Position numbers and translations under genes: made by a program | Source: SZUA-36 sp963727635 | GTDB taxonomy: Bacteria > Pseudomonadota > Gammaproteobacteria > Xanthomonadales > SZUA-36 | Length of the DNA: 64,000 nucleotides | Direction of reading: 5' to 3' | NCBI GenBank assembly: GCA_963727635.1 | Contig: CAVSHP010000017.1 | Span: 62,001-126,000, forward strand | Shown: positions 41,894 to 51,490 of the stretch, piece after piece | Numbering within the stretch: position 1 is the stretch's first letter | How the letters are laid out: each line of letters opens with the position of its first letter | The notes under the pieces: generated by a model | Database searches by the model: none | Told to the model about the DNA's origin: nothing | Seen by the model: the letters and a program-made list of their open reading frames with translations, nothing else

Positions 41894-43208
41894 ATGGATA
41901 TCCTGATTCCGGAGTTGATCGACTGGGCCGCTGCCGGCGATGCGCAACGGCACGCGGCTTTGCGCCGACCGCCCATCCCGGCCGGAGATTTCAAGGGCAT
42001 TGTAAGCGACATCATCGCCCGGATCGGTAAAGACGGAGACAAGGCATTACGGGAAATTGCTGCGAAGTACGACGGCGAAATCAATGGACCCCTGGAAGTC
42101 ACCGATGCCGAGTGGGCAACGGCCGAATCAAGCGTCGAACCGGCGGTGCTGGAGGCCATGGATGAGGCCATTTCACGTATAAGCTCTTTTCATTTTGCCG
42201 GCGTACCGCTGCCAGTCAACACGGAAACGGGCCCCGGTTTACGCTGTGAGGCGCGCTACCTGCCGATATCGCCCGTGGGCCTGTATGTACCGGGTGGCTC
42301 CGCGCCGTTGATTTCCACGGTGATCATGCTGGGGATACCGGCGCAAATCGCTGGCTGCGAGGAGGTCATTCTTTGTACACCACCGGATAGGAATGGCCAG
42401 GTGCCGGCTGCGATCCTGGCCGCGGCAGCACGTTGCGGCATCCAACGCGTGTTTAAACTCGGCGGCGCCCAGGCCATCGCCGCCATGGGTCTGGGCACCG
42501 GCAGCGTACCCGCCTGCGCCAAACTGTTCGGGCCGGGTAATGCGTGGGTGACCGAGGCAAAGCAGCAAATATCAGCCATGCCCGGCGGTGCCGCGCGAGA
42601 TATGCCGGCGGGTCCATCGGAAGTGCTGGTCATCGCCGACCAGGGCGCCGATGCGGTCGCCGTTTGCTGGGACCTGCTTTCACAGGCGGAACACGGTCCG
42701 GATTCCCAGGTGATTGTCATCAGTGACGATCAGCCGTTGCTCGAGGAGATTGGCCGCCTGTTGCCGGACATGGCCGCGAAATTGCCACGTGCTGCGATTC
42801 TTGCAGAGTCGCTGCAACACCTCAGGCGCATCCGCGTCGCGACGATTGCGCCAGGCCATCGATATCAGCAATCGCTATGCGCCGGAACACCTCATATTGA
42901 ATTGCGATAAGGCAGAACTCGCCGCCGAAAAGGTGACCGCGGCCGGCTCGGTATTCATCGGCCCGTGGACACCCGAGTCCATCGGCGATTACTGTTCCGG
43001 CCCCAATCACGTGTTGCCAACCTACGGTTACGCGCGGGCCTACAGTGGTCTGTCCGTCAGTGATTTCCTGCGCCGCATGACCCTGCAGCACGCCAGTAAC
43101 TTCGGTCTGCGCAATGTCGGGCCGTGCGCCTCGACACTGGCCCGCGCGGAAGGCCTGGAGGCACACCGCATGGCCGTCGAATACCGGCTCGAGGAAAAAG
43201 AGCGGGCA
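41894..43208 (+). CDS. hisD: histidinol dehydrogenase (one apparent frameshift, no stop before hisC)
   Basis: GLYVPGGSAPLISTVIMLG, GPGNAWVTEAKQQ and the C-terminal NRYAPEHL, SGPNHVLPTYGYAR and AHRMAVEYRL identify HisD. The frame slips near 42840 between LRRIRVAT and RQAIDISNRYAPEHL. Correct length is about 435 residues. It oxidises histidinol to histidine in two steps with zinc. After YRLEEKER the frame runs straight into hisC with no stop, giving an apparent fusion. Removing one A from the A5 run near 43195 would create a TGA overlapping the hisC ATG, the pattern of every other junction here. Confidence 0.9.
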
Positions 43209-44303
43209 ATGAAGATGGACATCGAGCGCCTTGCCAGGCCGGAAATCGTGGCAATGAAACCGTATGCTTCGGCCCGCAACAGCGCGGCCGCGGACGGTAT
43301 CCTGTTAAATGCCAATGAGGCCCCGCATACCCATGTTACAGACCCGGAGTGGCAGCGCCTGGCGCTGAACCGCTATCCACAGCCACAACCGGCAATATTG
43401 CGTGCAAGGTTGGCGGAGCTCTACGCGGTGTCCGGGGATAAGCTTTTAATTACGCGCGGAAGCGATGAGGGTATTGACCTGCTGACACGGGTTTTCTGCC
43501 GTCCCGGGCAGGACGCAGTGCTCGAATGCAGCCCCTGTTTTGGTATGTACCGGATTGCCGCAACCATCCAGGGTGCACGGGTGATCGATGTGCCGAGGCA
43601 GAAGGCTCAGGGTTTTAAGATCGATTTTGAACGGCTCGAAAAGGTCATCAGCGATGAACAGGACGTGCGCCTGGTGTTTCTGACTTCGCCGAACAACCCG
43701 ACGGGCGACCTGATCAGCCGTAAGCAGCTGGAATCGGTGCTGGCCGCCACCGGCGACAGGGCGCTTGTGGTCCTGGATGAGGCCTATATCGAGTTTTGCG
43801 ACGCCGGTACAGCCATCGAACTGCTTGAAAAGTGGCCACAGCTGGTGGTTTTACGCACACTGTCCAAGGCCTGGGCGGCAGCCGGTGTGCGCTGCGGTAT
43901 CGTCATCGCAAACCCGGCGGTGATCGGCCTGTTACAACGGGTCATCGCGCCATACCCGTTATCGGCCATGGCCATCGACGCCGCCCTCAAGGCCATTTCC
44001 GCGGACAACGCGGACCGTCAACGGCAGTTCGTGGCGGCGGTCAGACAGGCAAGGGCGGATTTGTTCCGGTTCCTGCAGCAGTGTGACTTTGTCCGGGAAG
44101 CCTGGCAGGGGGAAGCCAATTTTATCCTGGCGTGTGTGGATGACGGAAATGGCCTGGTGAACTGGTGTGCGCAGCGCGGCATTCGTATCCGCGATTTCGG
44201 TTCACATGCGCAACTCAGCGGTTGTGTGCGCCTGACCATCGGCAGTGCCGCAGAACTGGTTGCCTTAAAATCAGCCCTCAAGGCTTATGGAGAGCAGTTA
44301 TGA
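43209..44303 (+). CDS. hisC: histidinol-phosphate aminotransferase
   Basis: The start is ATG 43209 or 43215 (MDIERLARPEIVAMKPY). About 364 residues of a PLP fold-type I enzyme: LITRGSDEGIDLL, SPNNPTGDLIS, VVLDEAYIEF and RTLSKAWAAAGVRCG with the PLP lysine. It transfers an amino group to imidazole-acetol phosphate. The gene overlaps hisB by 4 bases. See the hisD entry for the doubtful in-frame join. Confidence 0.92.
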   Translation: MKMDIERLARPEIVAMKPYASARNSAAADGILLNANEAPHTHVTDPEWQRLALNRYPQPQPAILRARLAELYAVSGDKLLITRGSDEGIDLLTRVFCRPGQDAVLECSPCFGMYRIAATIQGARVIDVPRQKAQGFKIDFERLEKVISDEQDVRLVFLTSPNNPTGDLISRKQLESVLAATGDRALVVLDEAYIEFCDAGTAIELLEKWPQLVVLRTLSKAWAAAGVRCGIVIANPAVIGLLQRVIAPYPLSAMAIDAALKAISADNADRQRQFVAAVRQARADLFRFLQQCDFVREAWQGEANFILACVDDGNGLVNWCAQRGIRIRDFGSHAQLSGCVRLTIGSAAELVALKSALKAYGEQL

Positions 44304-45376
44304 ACACACGCAAACGCCGCATCCTGTTCCTCGACCGCGACGGCACGCTGATCATCGAACCGGCAGACATGCAGATCGACAGCCTCGAAAAACTGGAACT
44401 GGTTGAAGCCGTGATACCGGCGCTGCTGAAACTGAAAGCGGCCGGTTATGAATTCGTCATCGTCAGCAACCAGGACGGTCTTGGCACTGAGGTCAACCCG
44501 CTGGAGAAATTCCAGCCGCCGCACGACAAGATGTTGTCGTTGTTTGCCTCCCAGGGTATCCACTTTGCGGCCGAGCACATCGACCCGCATTTTGAAAGCG
44601 ACAATTCCCCGAACCGCAAGCCGGGTATCGGCATGCTGCTGGATTACCTGAAATCCGGTGAACTCGATCTCGAGGACAGCTGGGTGATCGGTGACCGGCA
44701 AACTGACATGCAACTGGCGGAAAACATGGGTATCGGCGGCTTCCGTTGCGGTCCGCAAGGTCAACACTGGGACGCGATTGCGCACCAACTGTGCAACCGG
44801 CCGAGGCGAGCCGTGGTGCAACGCAACACCAACGAGACGCGCATCCGCGTGGAGGTGGACCTGGATGCGAGTGGCGGCAATACGATCAGCACCGGCATCG
44901 GTTTCCTGGATCATATGCTGGACCAGATCGCGGCCCACGGTGGTTTCCGCCTGGATCTGCAATGCGAGGGTGACCTCGAGATCGATGAGCACCACACCGT
45001 TGAGGATTGCGCGCTTTCGCTGGGCCAGGCGCTGGACAAGGCCCTGGGCGAGCGCCGCGGTATCGGCCGCTATGGCTTCGTACTACCGATGGATGAATCG
45101 CTTGCCGAGGTCGCGATCGATCTCTCCGGCCGTCCCGCTTTTGTGTTCGAGGCCGAGTTTCCCCGCGACACGGTCGGTGGTCTGTCGACCGAGATGGTGC
45201 GGCACTTTTTTGCCTCGTTGAGCCAGTCGCTGCGTTGCGCCCTGCATATGAAAGTCAAAGGCGAAAATACCCACCACATGATCGAGGGTCTGTTCAAGGG
45301 CGCAGGCCGCGCCTTACGCCCGGCACTGGCCAGGCAGGGCACCGAATTGCCCAGCACCAAGGGTGTGCTCAGGTGA
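44300..45376 (+). CDS. hisB: bifunctional histidinol-phosphatase / imidazoleglycerol-phosphate dehydratase
   Basis: The protein is 358 residues. The N-terminal HAD phosphatase has FLDRDGTLIIEP, VSNQDGLGT and DSWVIGDRQTDMQLA. The C-terminal dehydratase has STGIGFLDHMLDQIAAHGGF, DEHHTVEDCALSLGQAL and GENTHHMIEGLFK with metal-binding histidines. This two-domain form is the gammaproteobacterial type and performs steps 6 and 8 of the pathway. It overlaps hisH by 4 bases. Confidence 0.95.
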   Translation: MNTRKRRILFLDRDGTLIIEPADMQIDSLEKLELVEAVIPALLKLKAAGYEFVIVSNQDGLGTEVNPLEKFQPPHDKMLSLFASQGIHFAAEHIDPHFESDNSPNRKPGIGMLLDYLKSGELDLEDSWVIGDRQTDMQLAENMGIGGFRCGPQGQHWDAIAHQLCNRPRRAVVQRNTNETRIRVEVDLDASGGNTISTGIGFLDHMLDQIAAHGGFRLDLQCEGDLEIDEHHTVEDCALSLGQALDKALGERRGIGRYGFVLPMDESLAEVAIDLSGRPAFVFEAEFPRDTVGGLSTEMVRHFFASLSQSLRCALHMKVKGENTHHMIEGLFKGAGRALRPALARQGTELPSTKGVLR

Positions 45377-45966
45377 CACTGGCGATCATCGACAGCGGCG
45401 GGGCCAATATCGGTTCGGTCATACACGCGCTCAAACGGCTCGGCGCCGAGCCGGTATTCACCGCGGATGCGGCCACCATCCGCAAGGCTGACCGGGTCCT
45501 GCTGCCGGGTGTCGGCGCCGCCGGTGCGGCCATGTCACGTTTGCGCGAGTTGGGCCTGGTCCAGTGTATCCGCGAATTGCAGCAACCGGTGCTGGGTATC
45601 TGTCTCGGTATGCAGTTGTTATTTGAAAATTCTGAGGAAGACGATTGCGCGTGCCTGGGTATCGTGCCCGGAACACTGAACAAGTTAAAAACATCAGAGG
45701 GTATCCGCGTACCACACATGGGCTGGAATACCACCACCGCCAATGCTGCCGATCCCCTGCTCGCAGGCCTGCCGGAAAACCCCTGGTTCTATTTCGTGCA
45801 CAGTTATTGCGCGCCGCTCGGGGACGGCACGCTCGCCACCTGTTTACACGGCGAAGTGTTTACGGCAATCGTGCGCCAGGATAATTTCTACGGCGCCCAG
45901 TTTCACCCGGAACGCTCCGCGCATAGCGGCGCGCGCTTACTGGCGAACTTCCTGGCGCTGCAATGA
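45373..45966 (+). CDS. hisH: imidazole glycerol phosphate synthase glutaminase subunit
   Basis: GTG 45373 overlaps the hisB stop. The product is 197 residues: LLPGVGAAGAAM, the class I amidotransferase nucleophile in GICLGMQLLFE, and the His/Glu pair in AQFHPERS. It supplies ammonia from glutamine to HisF. The Ω-loop region PHMGWNT is intact. Confidence 0.94.
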   Translation: MTLAIIDSGGANIGSVIHALKRLGAEPVFTADAATIRKADRVLLPGVGAAGAAMSRLRELGLVQCIRELQQPVLGICLGMQLLFENSEEDDCACLGIVPGTLNKLKTSEGIRVPHMGWNTTTANAADPLLAGLPENPWFYFVHSYCAPLGDGTLATCLHGEVFTAIVRQDNFYGAQFHPERSAHSGARLLANFLALQ

Positions 45967-46697
45967 TACTGATCCCCGCCATCGACCTGCTGGACGGACG
46001 CTGCGTACGTCTGTTACACGGTGATTTCGCCCAGGTCACCGACTACCCGCTGGCCGCCGCGGAACTGGCCGGCCTTTACGCGCAACAAGGCGCGGAATGG
46101 TTGCATGTCGTGGACCTGGCGGCTTCCAGGGACGGCGCCGGCGCGGACACGACGGCATTGTTCAGTCTGCTTGGCCAGGCTCGGCAATCGGTGCAAACCG
46201 GCGGCGGTGTGCGCAGCGCGGATGATATCGCCCGCAGACTGGACGCCGGGGCTGCGAGGGTGGTGGTCGGCAGTTTAAGCGTCACCGACAGCCAGCGTTT
46301 TATCACCTGGATGGCGAAATTCGGCGCCGACAGCCTGGTCGCCGCCCTCGATGTCCGTATCGATGCAACGGGTGTCCCCTGGCCGCGTATTCATGGCTGG
46401 ACGGATCGGGGTGAGGTTGATATGTGGCACACACTCGATGAACTGGTGGCGGGTGGCCTGAAACACCTGCTGTGCACCGATATCAGCAGGGATGGCGCAC
46501 TCAGCGGTCCCAACACCGGTCTGTACTCCGACATTACCGGGCGTTATCCGGGTCTGCAGTTACAGGCCTCGGGCGGTGTCAGCAGCCTGGATGACCTGCA
46601 AAATCTCAAGCCCACCGGCGCGGCGGGTGTCATCACCGGCAAGGCGCTGCTGGAAAAGCGCTTCAGCGTGGCCGAAGCCCTGCAGGTATTGACATGA
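45963..46697 (+). CDS. hisA: phosphoribosylformimino-5-aminoimidazole carboxamide ribotide isomerase
   Basis: The protein is 244 residues, a (beta/alpha)8 barrel with the catalytic Asp in LIPAIDLLDGRCVRLLHGD, phosphate loops QTGGGVRS and QASGGVSSLDDL, and the second acid in CTDISRDGALSGPN. It performs the Amadori rearrangement, step 4. Four-base overlaps on both sides show tight coupling. Confidence 0.94.
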   Translation: MILIPAIDLLDGRCVRLLHGDFAQVTDYPLAAAELAGLYAQQGAEWLHVVDLAASRDGAGADTTALFSLLGQARQSVQTGGGVRSADDIARRLDAGAARVVVGSLSVTDSQRFITWMAKFGADSLVAALDVRIDATGVPWPRIHGWTDRGEVDMWHTLDELVAGGLKHLLCTDISRDGALSGPNTGLYSDITGRYPGLQLQASGGVSSLDDLQNLKPTGAAGVITGKALLEKRFSVAEALQVLT

Positions 46698-47479
46698 GCG
46701 GGCCGGTTTCAAATCTGGCGCGGCGTATCATCCCGTGTCTCGACGTGCGTGACGGGCAGGTGGTAAAAGGTGTGCAGTTCCGTGACCACCGCGTCATGGG
46801 TGACATTATCGAACTGGCCACCCGTTACAGTGCCGAGGGTGCGGATGAACTGGTGTTTTACGATATCACGGCCAGTCCCCAGGGCCGTTCGGTTGACAGT
46901 GAATGGGTTTCGCGTGTCGCCGAGGTCATCGACATCCCGTTTTGCGTCGCCGGCGGTATCCGTTCGGTCGACGAGGCGCGCAAGGTATTGCAACGCGGCG
47001 CCGACAAGATTTCGATCAATACGCCGGCCGTGCAACGGCCGCGACTGATCAACGAGCTGGTCGGGGAATTCGGCAGCCAGTGTGTCGTGGTTGGTATTGA
47101 CTCGGTGCTGCAGGACGGCGCGTGGGTCACCCGGCAGATGACCGGTATTCCGGACCGTATGCAGCAGACCGGCCACAGGACTATGGACTGGATTGCAGAG
47201 GTCGCACAACGCGGGGCCGGCGAAATCGTACTCAACTGCATGGGCAGCGACGGTACGCGCCAGGGGTTTGATATCGGGCAGCTAAAGACCGCGAGACGCT
47301 TGACCAGCCTGCCGCTGATCGCCTCGGGCGGGGCCGGAAACGCCAGCCACTTTATCGAGGTGTTTGAACAGGCCGATGTGGACGGGGCGCTGGCGGCGAC
47401 CGTGTTTCACAACAACAAGGTGCCGATACCCGCTTTAAAACAGATGCTGGCCGCCGCCGGTATTGGAGTGAGATTATGA
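46694..47479 (+). CDS. hisF: imidazole glycerol phosphate synthase cyclase subunit
   Basis: The protein is 261 residues, a barrel related to HisA. RRIIPCLDVRDGQVVKGVQF carries the catalytic Asp. Other motifs are ELATRYSAEGADELVFYDIT, FCVAGGIRSVDEA, LNCMGSDGTRQGFD and LPLIASGGAGNASHF. It forms IGP and AICAR with HisH. It overlaps hisA and hisI by 4 bases each. Confidence 0.95.
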   Translation: MSGPVSNLARRIIPCLDVRDGQVVKGVQFRDHRVMGDIIELATRYSAEGADELVFYDITASPQGRSVDSEWVSRVAEVIDIPFCVAGGIRSVDEARKVLQRGADKISINTPAVQRPRLINELVGEFGSQCVVVGIDSVLQDGAWVTRQMTGIPDRMQQTGHRTMDWIAEVAQRGAGEIVLNCMGSDGTRQGFDIGQLKTARRLTSLPLIASGGAGNASHFIEVFEQADVDGALAATVFHNNKVPIPALKQMLAAAGIGVRL

Positions 47480-48087
47480 ATATTGAAGACATGGCATGGG
47501 GAAAAATGGACGGCCTGATACCCGCCATCGTGCAGGATGCCTTTGACGGCCGGGTGCTGATGCAGGGCTATATGAACAGGGATGCTTTAAAACTCACCTT
47601 TGAATCCGGCCAGGTGACGTTCTGGAGCCGTAGCCGGCAGACACTCTGGACCAAGGGTGAAACCTCCGGCCATTACCTCGACCTGGTGGATATTCATCCC
47701 GATTGCGATTCCGATTGCCTGCTGATCCGCGCACGCCAGGAGGGCCCGACCTGTCACCTGGGTCTGGACACCTGTTTCGACGTGGAAGGCAGGGTGTTTC
47801 CCGAACTGGCCTTCCTGGCCGGCCTCGAACGTCTGATTGCGGAACGCGACAAAAAACGCCCCGCGGGCAGTTACACGACGGCCCTGTTCGAATCAGGCGT
47901 GCAGCGTATTGCACAGAAAGTGGGTGAGGAGGGTGTGGAAACGGCGCTGGCCGCGGTTGCCGGCGGTGACGAGGAATTGCTCAACGAATCGGCGGATCTG
48001 ATTTACCACCTGCTGGTCCTGCTGCGCAAGCGCAAACTCGAATTGGGATCGGTCATCGAGGTGCTCAAAAGCAGGCACGGTAGCTGA
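47476..48087 (+). CDS. hisI: bifunctional phosphoribosyl-AMP cyclohydrolase / phosphoribosyl-ATP pyrophosphatase
   Basis: The protein is 203 residues. The N-terminal HisI part has VLMQGYMNRDALKLT, FWSRSRQTLWTKGETSGH and zinc cysteines in HPDCDSDCLL and GPTCH. The C-terminal HisE part has SYTTALFESGVQRIAQKVGE and a NESADLIYHLLVLL helix. It catalyses steps 2 and 3 and ends the operon. No clear terminator follows within the 78-base gap. Confidence 0.94.
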   Translation: MNIEDMAWGKMDGLIPAIVQDAFDGRVLMQGYMNRDALKLTFESGQVTFWSRSRQTLWTKGETSGHYLDLVDIHPDCDSDCLLIRARQEGPTCHLGLDTCFDVEGRVFPELAFLAGLERLIAERDKKRPAGSYTTALFESGVQRIAQKVGEEGVETALAAVAGGDEELLNESADLIYHLLVLLRKRKLELGSVIEVLKSRHGS

Positions 48088-48165
48088 ACTGATACCCGCC
48101 GTTATAATGGCAAGCTATGCACTCAAAATCGGGGTGATAAGTGATGTTACTGGTTTGAGCCCACC

Positions 48166-49944
48166 GTGAGCAAATCCCGGTCCCGTTGGTACGAGTTGTC
48201 CGCCACGATCCTCGTATTCGTGCTGCTGCTGGTCCTCATCGCCCTGCACGCAGCTTTTGTGGACCGCAGTATCGGCAGTGGTATTGGTTGCCAGGGCTGC
48301 TTTAACAGCAGCGTGGTGCGGGCGGACCTGGTGATGTTCTGGCTGGTCGCGGGGGCGCTGCTGGCGGCCGGCTTTATCCCCTCAAGGCTGGCCGGCCGTT
48401 GCCTGCACCTGGCAGCGGGTTTGCTGATCGTTGTTTATATTGCCGATCTGCTGGTTTTTCGTATTTTCAATTACAGGTTGTTCCTGTCGGACGCCGCGCT
48501 GTTCATTTCCGAACGCGCGGTTGTATGGGACCAGTTCTCGACCGGGGTCGGCGGAGTTTGGGTCGCTGGCCTGATACTTTTGGCCGTGGCCGGCTTGTTG
48601 GTTTTTCTGCTCATGATGCCGGCCGCGCGCGGACGGCCCGCGCGTCTGTTTCTGTCTGCAGTACTGATCATTAGCCTGATCGCGGAGGGCGTACTCGAAA
48701 GTCCGCCGTATGTTAATGACTGGGCCACCGCCAATGTCTTCAGCGCCAACCTGTCCACCACTGAGCGTGTACGCTATTCACCTGAATTTGAATCGAAAAT
48801 TTCACAGATGGGAAAGATGGCGGTGCAGCGGCACGCATCGGATAGGGGACCGCAATCCGGCCGCAACGTAATACTCGTACTGGTGGAGTCCTGGTCCTGT
48901 TGGCATAGCCGCGGGTTTGGCGGGGCGCTGGACTGGACACCGGAACTAGATGCAGCCGCGTTGCGGGGTCTGCGCTTTGAAAACTTTCACAGCATCGGTT
49001 TTTCCACGACCAATGGCCTGGTCGGAATCCTCGGCGGACAGAACATCTGGTCGCCGTTCCTGCATCTGTTTGAGAGGTCGCCTTTCCACTCGATGTGGGG
49101 TATCAAAAAAACCCTGCCGGGTCTGTTCAACACCGCGGGATACGAGACGGCGTTCCTGACCACCGGTCCCATCAGCCTGTACAGAAAAGGCGAGTGGATG
49201 AAAGACCTGGGATTTCAGTACGTGGAGGGAAACGAAAACCCGTTTTATGCCGATGAAAAACACTATTCCTTCGATGCCCCGTCCGATGCGGCGTTGTACC
49301 GGCGGGGTCTGCAGTGGATGCAGACGGCCCATACCCCATACCTGCTGGTACTTGAAACCGTTACAAGCCACCAGCCCTATATTGATCCGGCTTCAGGCGA
49401 ACATTCGCTGGAAAAGGCAATGCGTTTCGCGGACCGGTCATTTGGTGAGTTTCTTCGCAAACTGGATGACTCCGGCTTTCTCAGCAAGGGTCTGCTGGTC
49501 GTTGTAAGCGATCACCGCTCCATGACGCCGGTATCGTCGGCGGAACTGGAGCGATTCGGGGACAACACGTTTTCGCGCGTTCCGGCATTTGTGATCGGCG
49601 CTGAAATTGAACCCGGTTCCGTCGATGACCGTGTCCTGTCGCAGGGCGACCTGGTTCCGACCTTCGAGTGGTGGTTAAGCGGGGAAACCGCCCTTGGTCC
49701 GGATGACGCCGTCATGCTGGACGGACTCGATACCGGGAAATGTGCCTTTCACGCACGCGGGGACAGACGTGGACTGCTCGAAGTCATCTGCCCGGAAGGT
49801 CACGGCGAGGTTCGCATGGAAGGTGACAGGACCCGCTTCGTTGAGGGTTCGAAATTCAATGAGCAGCGCAAAAAATCAATACTGGAAACGGTTGCGAGGG
49901 AGCGTCTGGCGGCACTGCATCGTCAGCAGCAAACGGAAAAATAA
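48166..49944 (+). CDS. LTA-synthase-like membrane sulfatase
   Basis: GTG 48166 has no clear ribosome binding site. The product is 592 residues: four to five N-terminal transmembrane helices, then a periplasmic alkaline-phosphatase-fold domain. Conserved features are VILVLVESWS, the threonine nucleophile in IGFSTTNGLVGILGG, WGIKKTLPGLFNTAGY, and metal ligands in VVVSDHRSM. Proteobacterial relatives transfer phosphoglycerol or phosphoethanolamine to glycans or lipids. The substrate here is not shown by the sequence. Confidence 0.85.
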   Translation: MSKSRSRWYELSATILVFVLLLVLIALHAAFVDRSIGSGIGCQGCFNSSVVRADLVMFWLVAGALLAAGFIPSRLAGRCLHLAAGLLIVVYIADLLVFRIFNYRLFLSDAALFISERAVVWDQFSTGVGGVWVAGLILLAVAGLLVFLLMMPAARGRPARLFLSAVLIISLIAEGVLESPPYVNDWATANVFSANLSTTERVRYSPEFESKISQMGKMAVQRHASDRGPQSGRNVILVLVESWSCWHSRGFGGALDWTPELDAAALRGLRFENFHSIGFSTTNGLVGILGGQNIWSPFLHLFERSPFHSMWGIKKTLPGLFNTAGYETAFLTTGPISLYRKGEWMKDLGFQYVEGNENPFYADEKHYSFDAPSDAALYRRGLQWMQTAHTPYLLVLETVTSHQPYIDPASGEHSLEKAMRFADRSFGEFLRKLDDSGFLSKGLLVVVSDHRSMTPVSSAELERFGDNTFSRVPAFVIGAEIEPGSVDDRVLSQGDLVPTFEWWLSGETALGPDDAVMLDGLDTGKCAFHARGDRRGLLEVICPEGHGEVRMEGDRTRFVEGSKFNEQRKKSILETVARERLAALHRQQQTEK

Positions 49945-49951
49945 TCCCCGG

Positions 49952-51031
49952 CTATGTATGTCCCGCCACGTACCAGGGTTTGCTGCGGTTGACGATCCAT
50001 ACGACCGACAGCATCACCGGAACCTCCACCAGCACACCGACCACCGTTGCCAGGGCCGCGCCGGATTGCAGACCGAACAGGCTGATGGCCGCCGCAACTG
50101 CCAGTTCGAAGAAATTACTTGCACCGATCAGCGCAGACGGCGCGGCGACGCAATGCTCGACACCCAGTCTTTTGTTGAGCCAGTAGGCCAGGCCGGAATT
50201 GAAATATACCTGGATCAGGATGGGTATCGCCAGCAACAGGATTATGACCGGCTTGGCGATAATCTGGCTGCCCTGGAACCCAAACAGCAGCACCAGGGTA
50301 ATCAGCAGGGCGGACAGGGACACCGGGTGCATCGAAGCCAGCACCCGTTTCAGCCGTGCCTCGCCTTTTTCATCCCGCAACAGCCACTTGCGCCAGAGAC
50401 TGGCAACGATCACCGGCAGCACGATATACAGGACCACCGACAGCACCAGTGTATCCCATGGTACGTGGATCGAAGAAATACCCAGTAACAGGGCAACGAT
50501 GGGGGCAAAGGCAAAGACCATGATCAGGTCATTCAGCGCCACCTGCGACAGGGTAAAGCCGGGGTGCCCGCCACTGAGGTTGCTCCAGACAAATACCATC
50601 GCCGTGCAGGGGGCGGCGGCCAGCAGGATCAGGCCGGCGATATAACTGTCCAGTTGGTCCGCCGGCAACCAGCCTGCGAACAGGTTGCGGATGAATATCC
50701 ATCCCAGCAAGGCCATCGAAAACGGTTTCACAGCCCAATTGATGAACAGCGTTACACCAACACCCTTCCAGTGTTGCCTGACCTCGGCGAGTGAATGGAA
50801 GTCGATCTTGAGCAGCATCGGCAGGATCATCAGCCAGATCAACACCGCGACCGGCAGGTTCACTCGGGCTATTTCCATCGCGCCCAGGGACTCAAATACC
50901 GCCGGCAAAAATCGTCCCAGCAGGATACCGGCGACGATGCACAAGGCGACCCAGAGACTCAGGTAACGTTCAAAGAAAGGCATGTCGGCACCCGCGGCGC
51001 GGCGTCCGCTGGTTTCGCACTGTACGCTCAT
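49952..51031 (-). CDS. arsB: Acr3-family arsenite exporter
   Basis: The protein is 359 residues with about ten transmembrane helices. The cysteine motif AAPCTAMVFVWSNLS with LSGGHPGFTLSQVALNDL, and later SALIGASNFFELAVAAAIS, identify the Acr3 (BART) arsenite permease. It overlaps arsC by 4 bases. No arsR repressor is present within the window beside it, so control may be remote. Confidence 0.92.
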   Translation of the reverse strand: MSVQCETSGRRAAGADMPFFERYLSLWVALCIVAGILLGRFLPAVFESLGAMEIARVNLPVAVLIWLMILPMLLKIDFHSLAEVRQHWKGVGVTLFINWAVKPFSMALLGWIFIRNLFAGWLPADQLDSYIAGLILLAAAPCTAMVFVWSNLSGGHPGFTLSQVALNDLIMVFAFAPIVALLLGISSIHVPWDTLVLSVVLYIVLPVIVASLWRKWLLRDEKGEARLKRVLASMHPVSLSALLITLVLLFGFQGSQIIAKPVIILLLAIPILIQVYFNSGLAYWLNKRLGVEHCVAAPSALIGASNFFELAVAAAISLFGLQSGAALATVVGVLVEVPVMLSVVWIVNRSKPWYVAGHT

Positions 51032-51456
51032 TGACCGGTTCCGTTGAGAAGACCGCTGAGCAGGTCCAGCACCCGTTTCTCGACCTCGTCACGGGTTGCC
51101 CGGAATTCGTCCATGATCTGCTGTTCATTGCCGCTGGCTTTGGCAGGATCAGTCAAAGGCCAGTGTATCTTTTTGACCCCCGCAGGTATCACCGGGCACA
51201 TTTCATCAGCATGGCCACATACGGTCACCACCACATCAGCCCTGCGCAGCATGTCATCGCTGACGATGGTGGACTCCTGGTCTGAAATATCGATGCCGGC
51301 TTCCAGCATGACGGAGATCGCCCGCGGGTTCTTGCCGTGCGCCTCGATACCGGCGGACTGGACTTCGACCCGCTCACCGCCAAGCCGCCGGGTCCAGCCT
51401 TCGGCCATCTGTGAGCGGCAGGAATTCCCGGTGCACAGGTAAAGGATATTGATCAT
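51028..51456 (-). CDS. arsC: arsenate reductase, thioredoxin-coupled type
   Basis: ATG 51456 gives about 142 residues. The phosphatase-like loop LCTGNSCRSQMAEGW holds the nucleophile Cys and CX5R. The later cysteine in VTVCGHADEMCP and the aspartate in WPLTDPAKA complete the low-molecular-weight phosphatase-type ArsC. It reduces arsenate to arsenite for export by the downstream Acr3 protein. Confidence 0.9.
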   Translation of the reverse strand: MINILYLCTGNSCRSQMAEGWTRRLGGERVEVQSAGIEAHGKNPRAISVMLEAGIDISDQESTIVSDDMLRRADVVVTVCGHADEMCPVIPAGVKKIHWPLTDPAKASGNEQQIMDEFRATRDEVEKRVLDLLSGLLNGTGQ

Positions 51457-51490
51457 CGGACTGTTGTACCCATGCACCAGTTGGTCTGCA

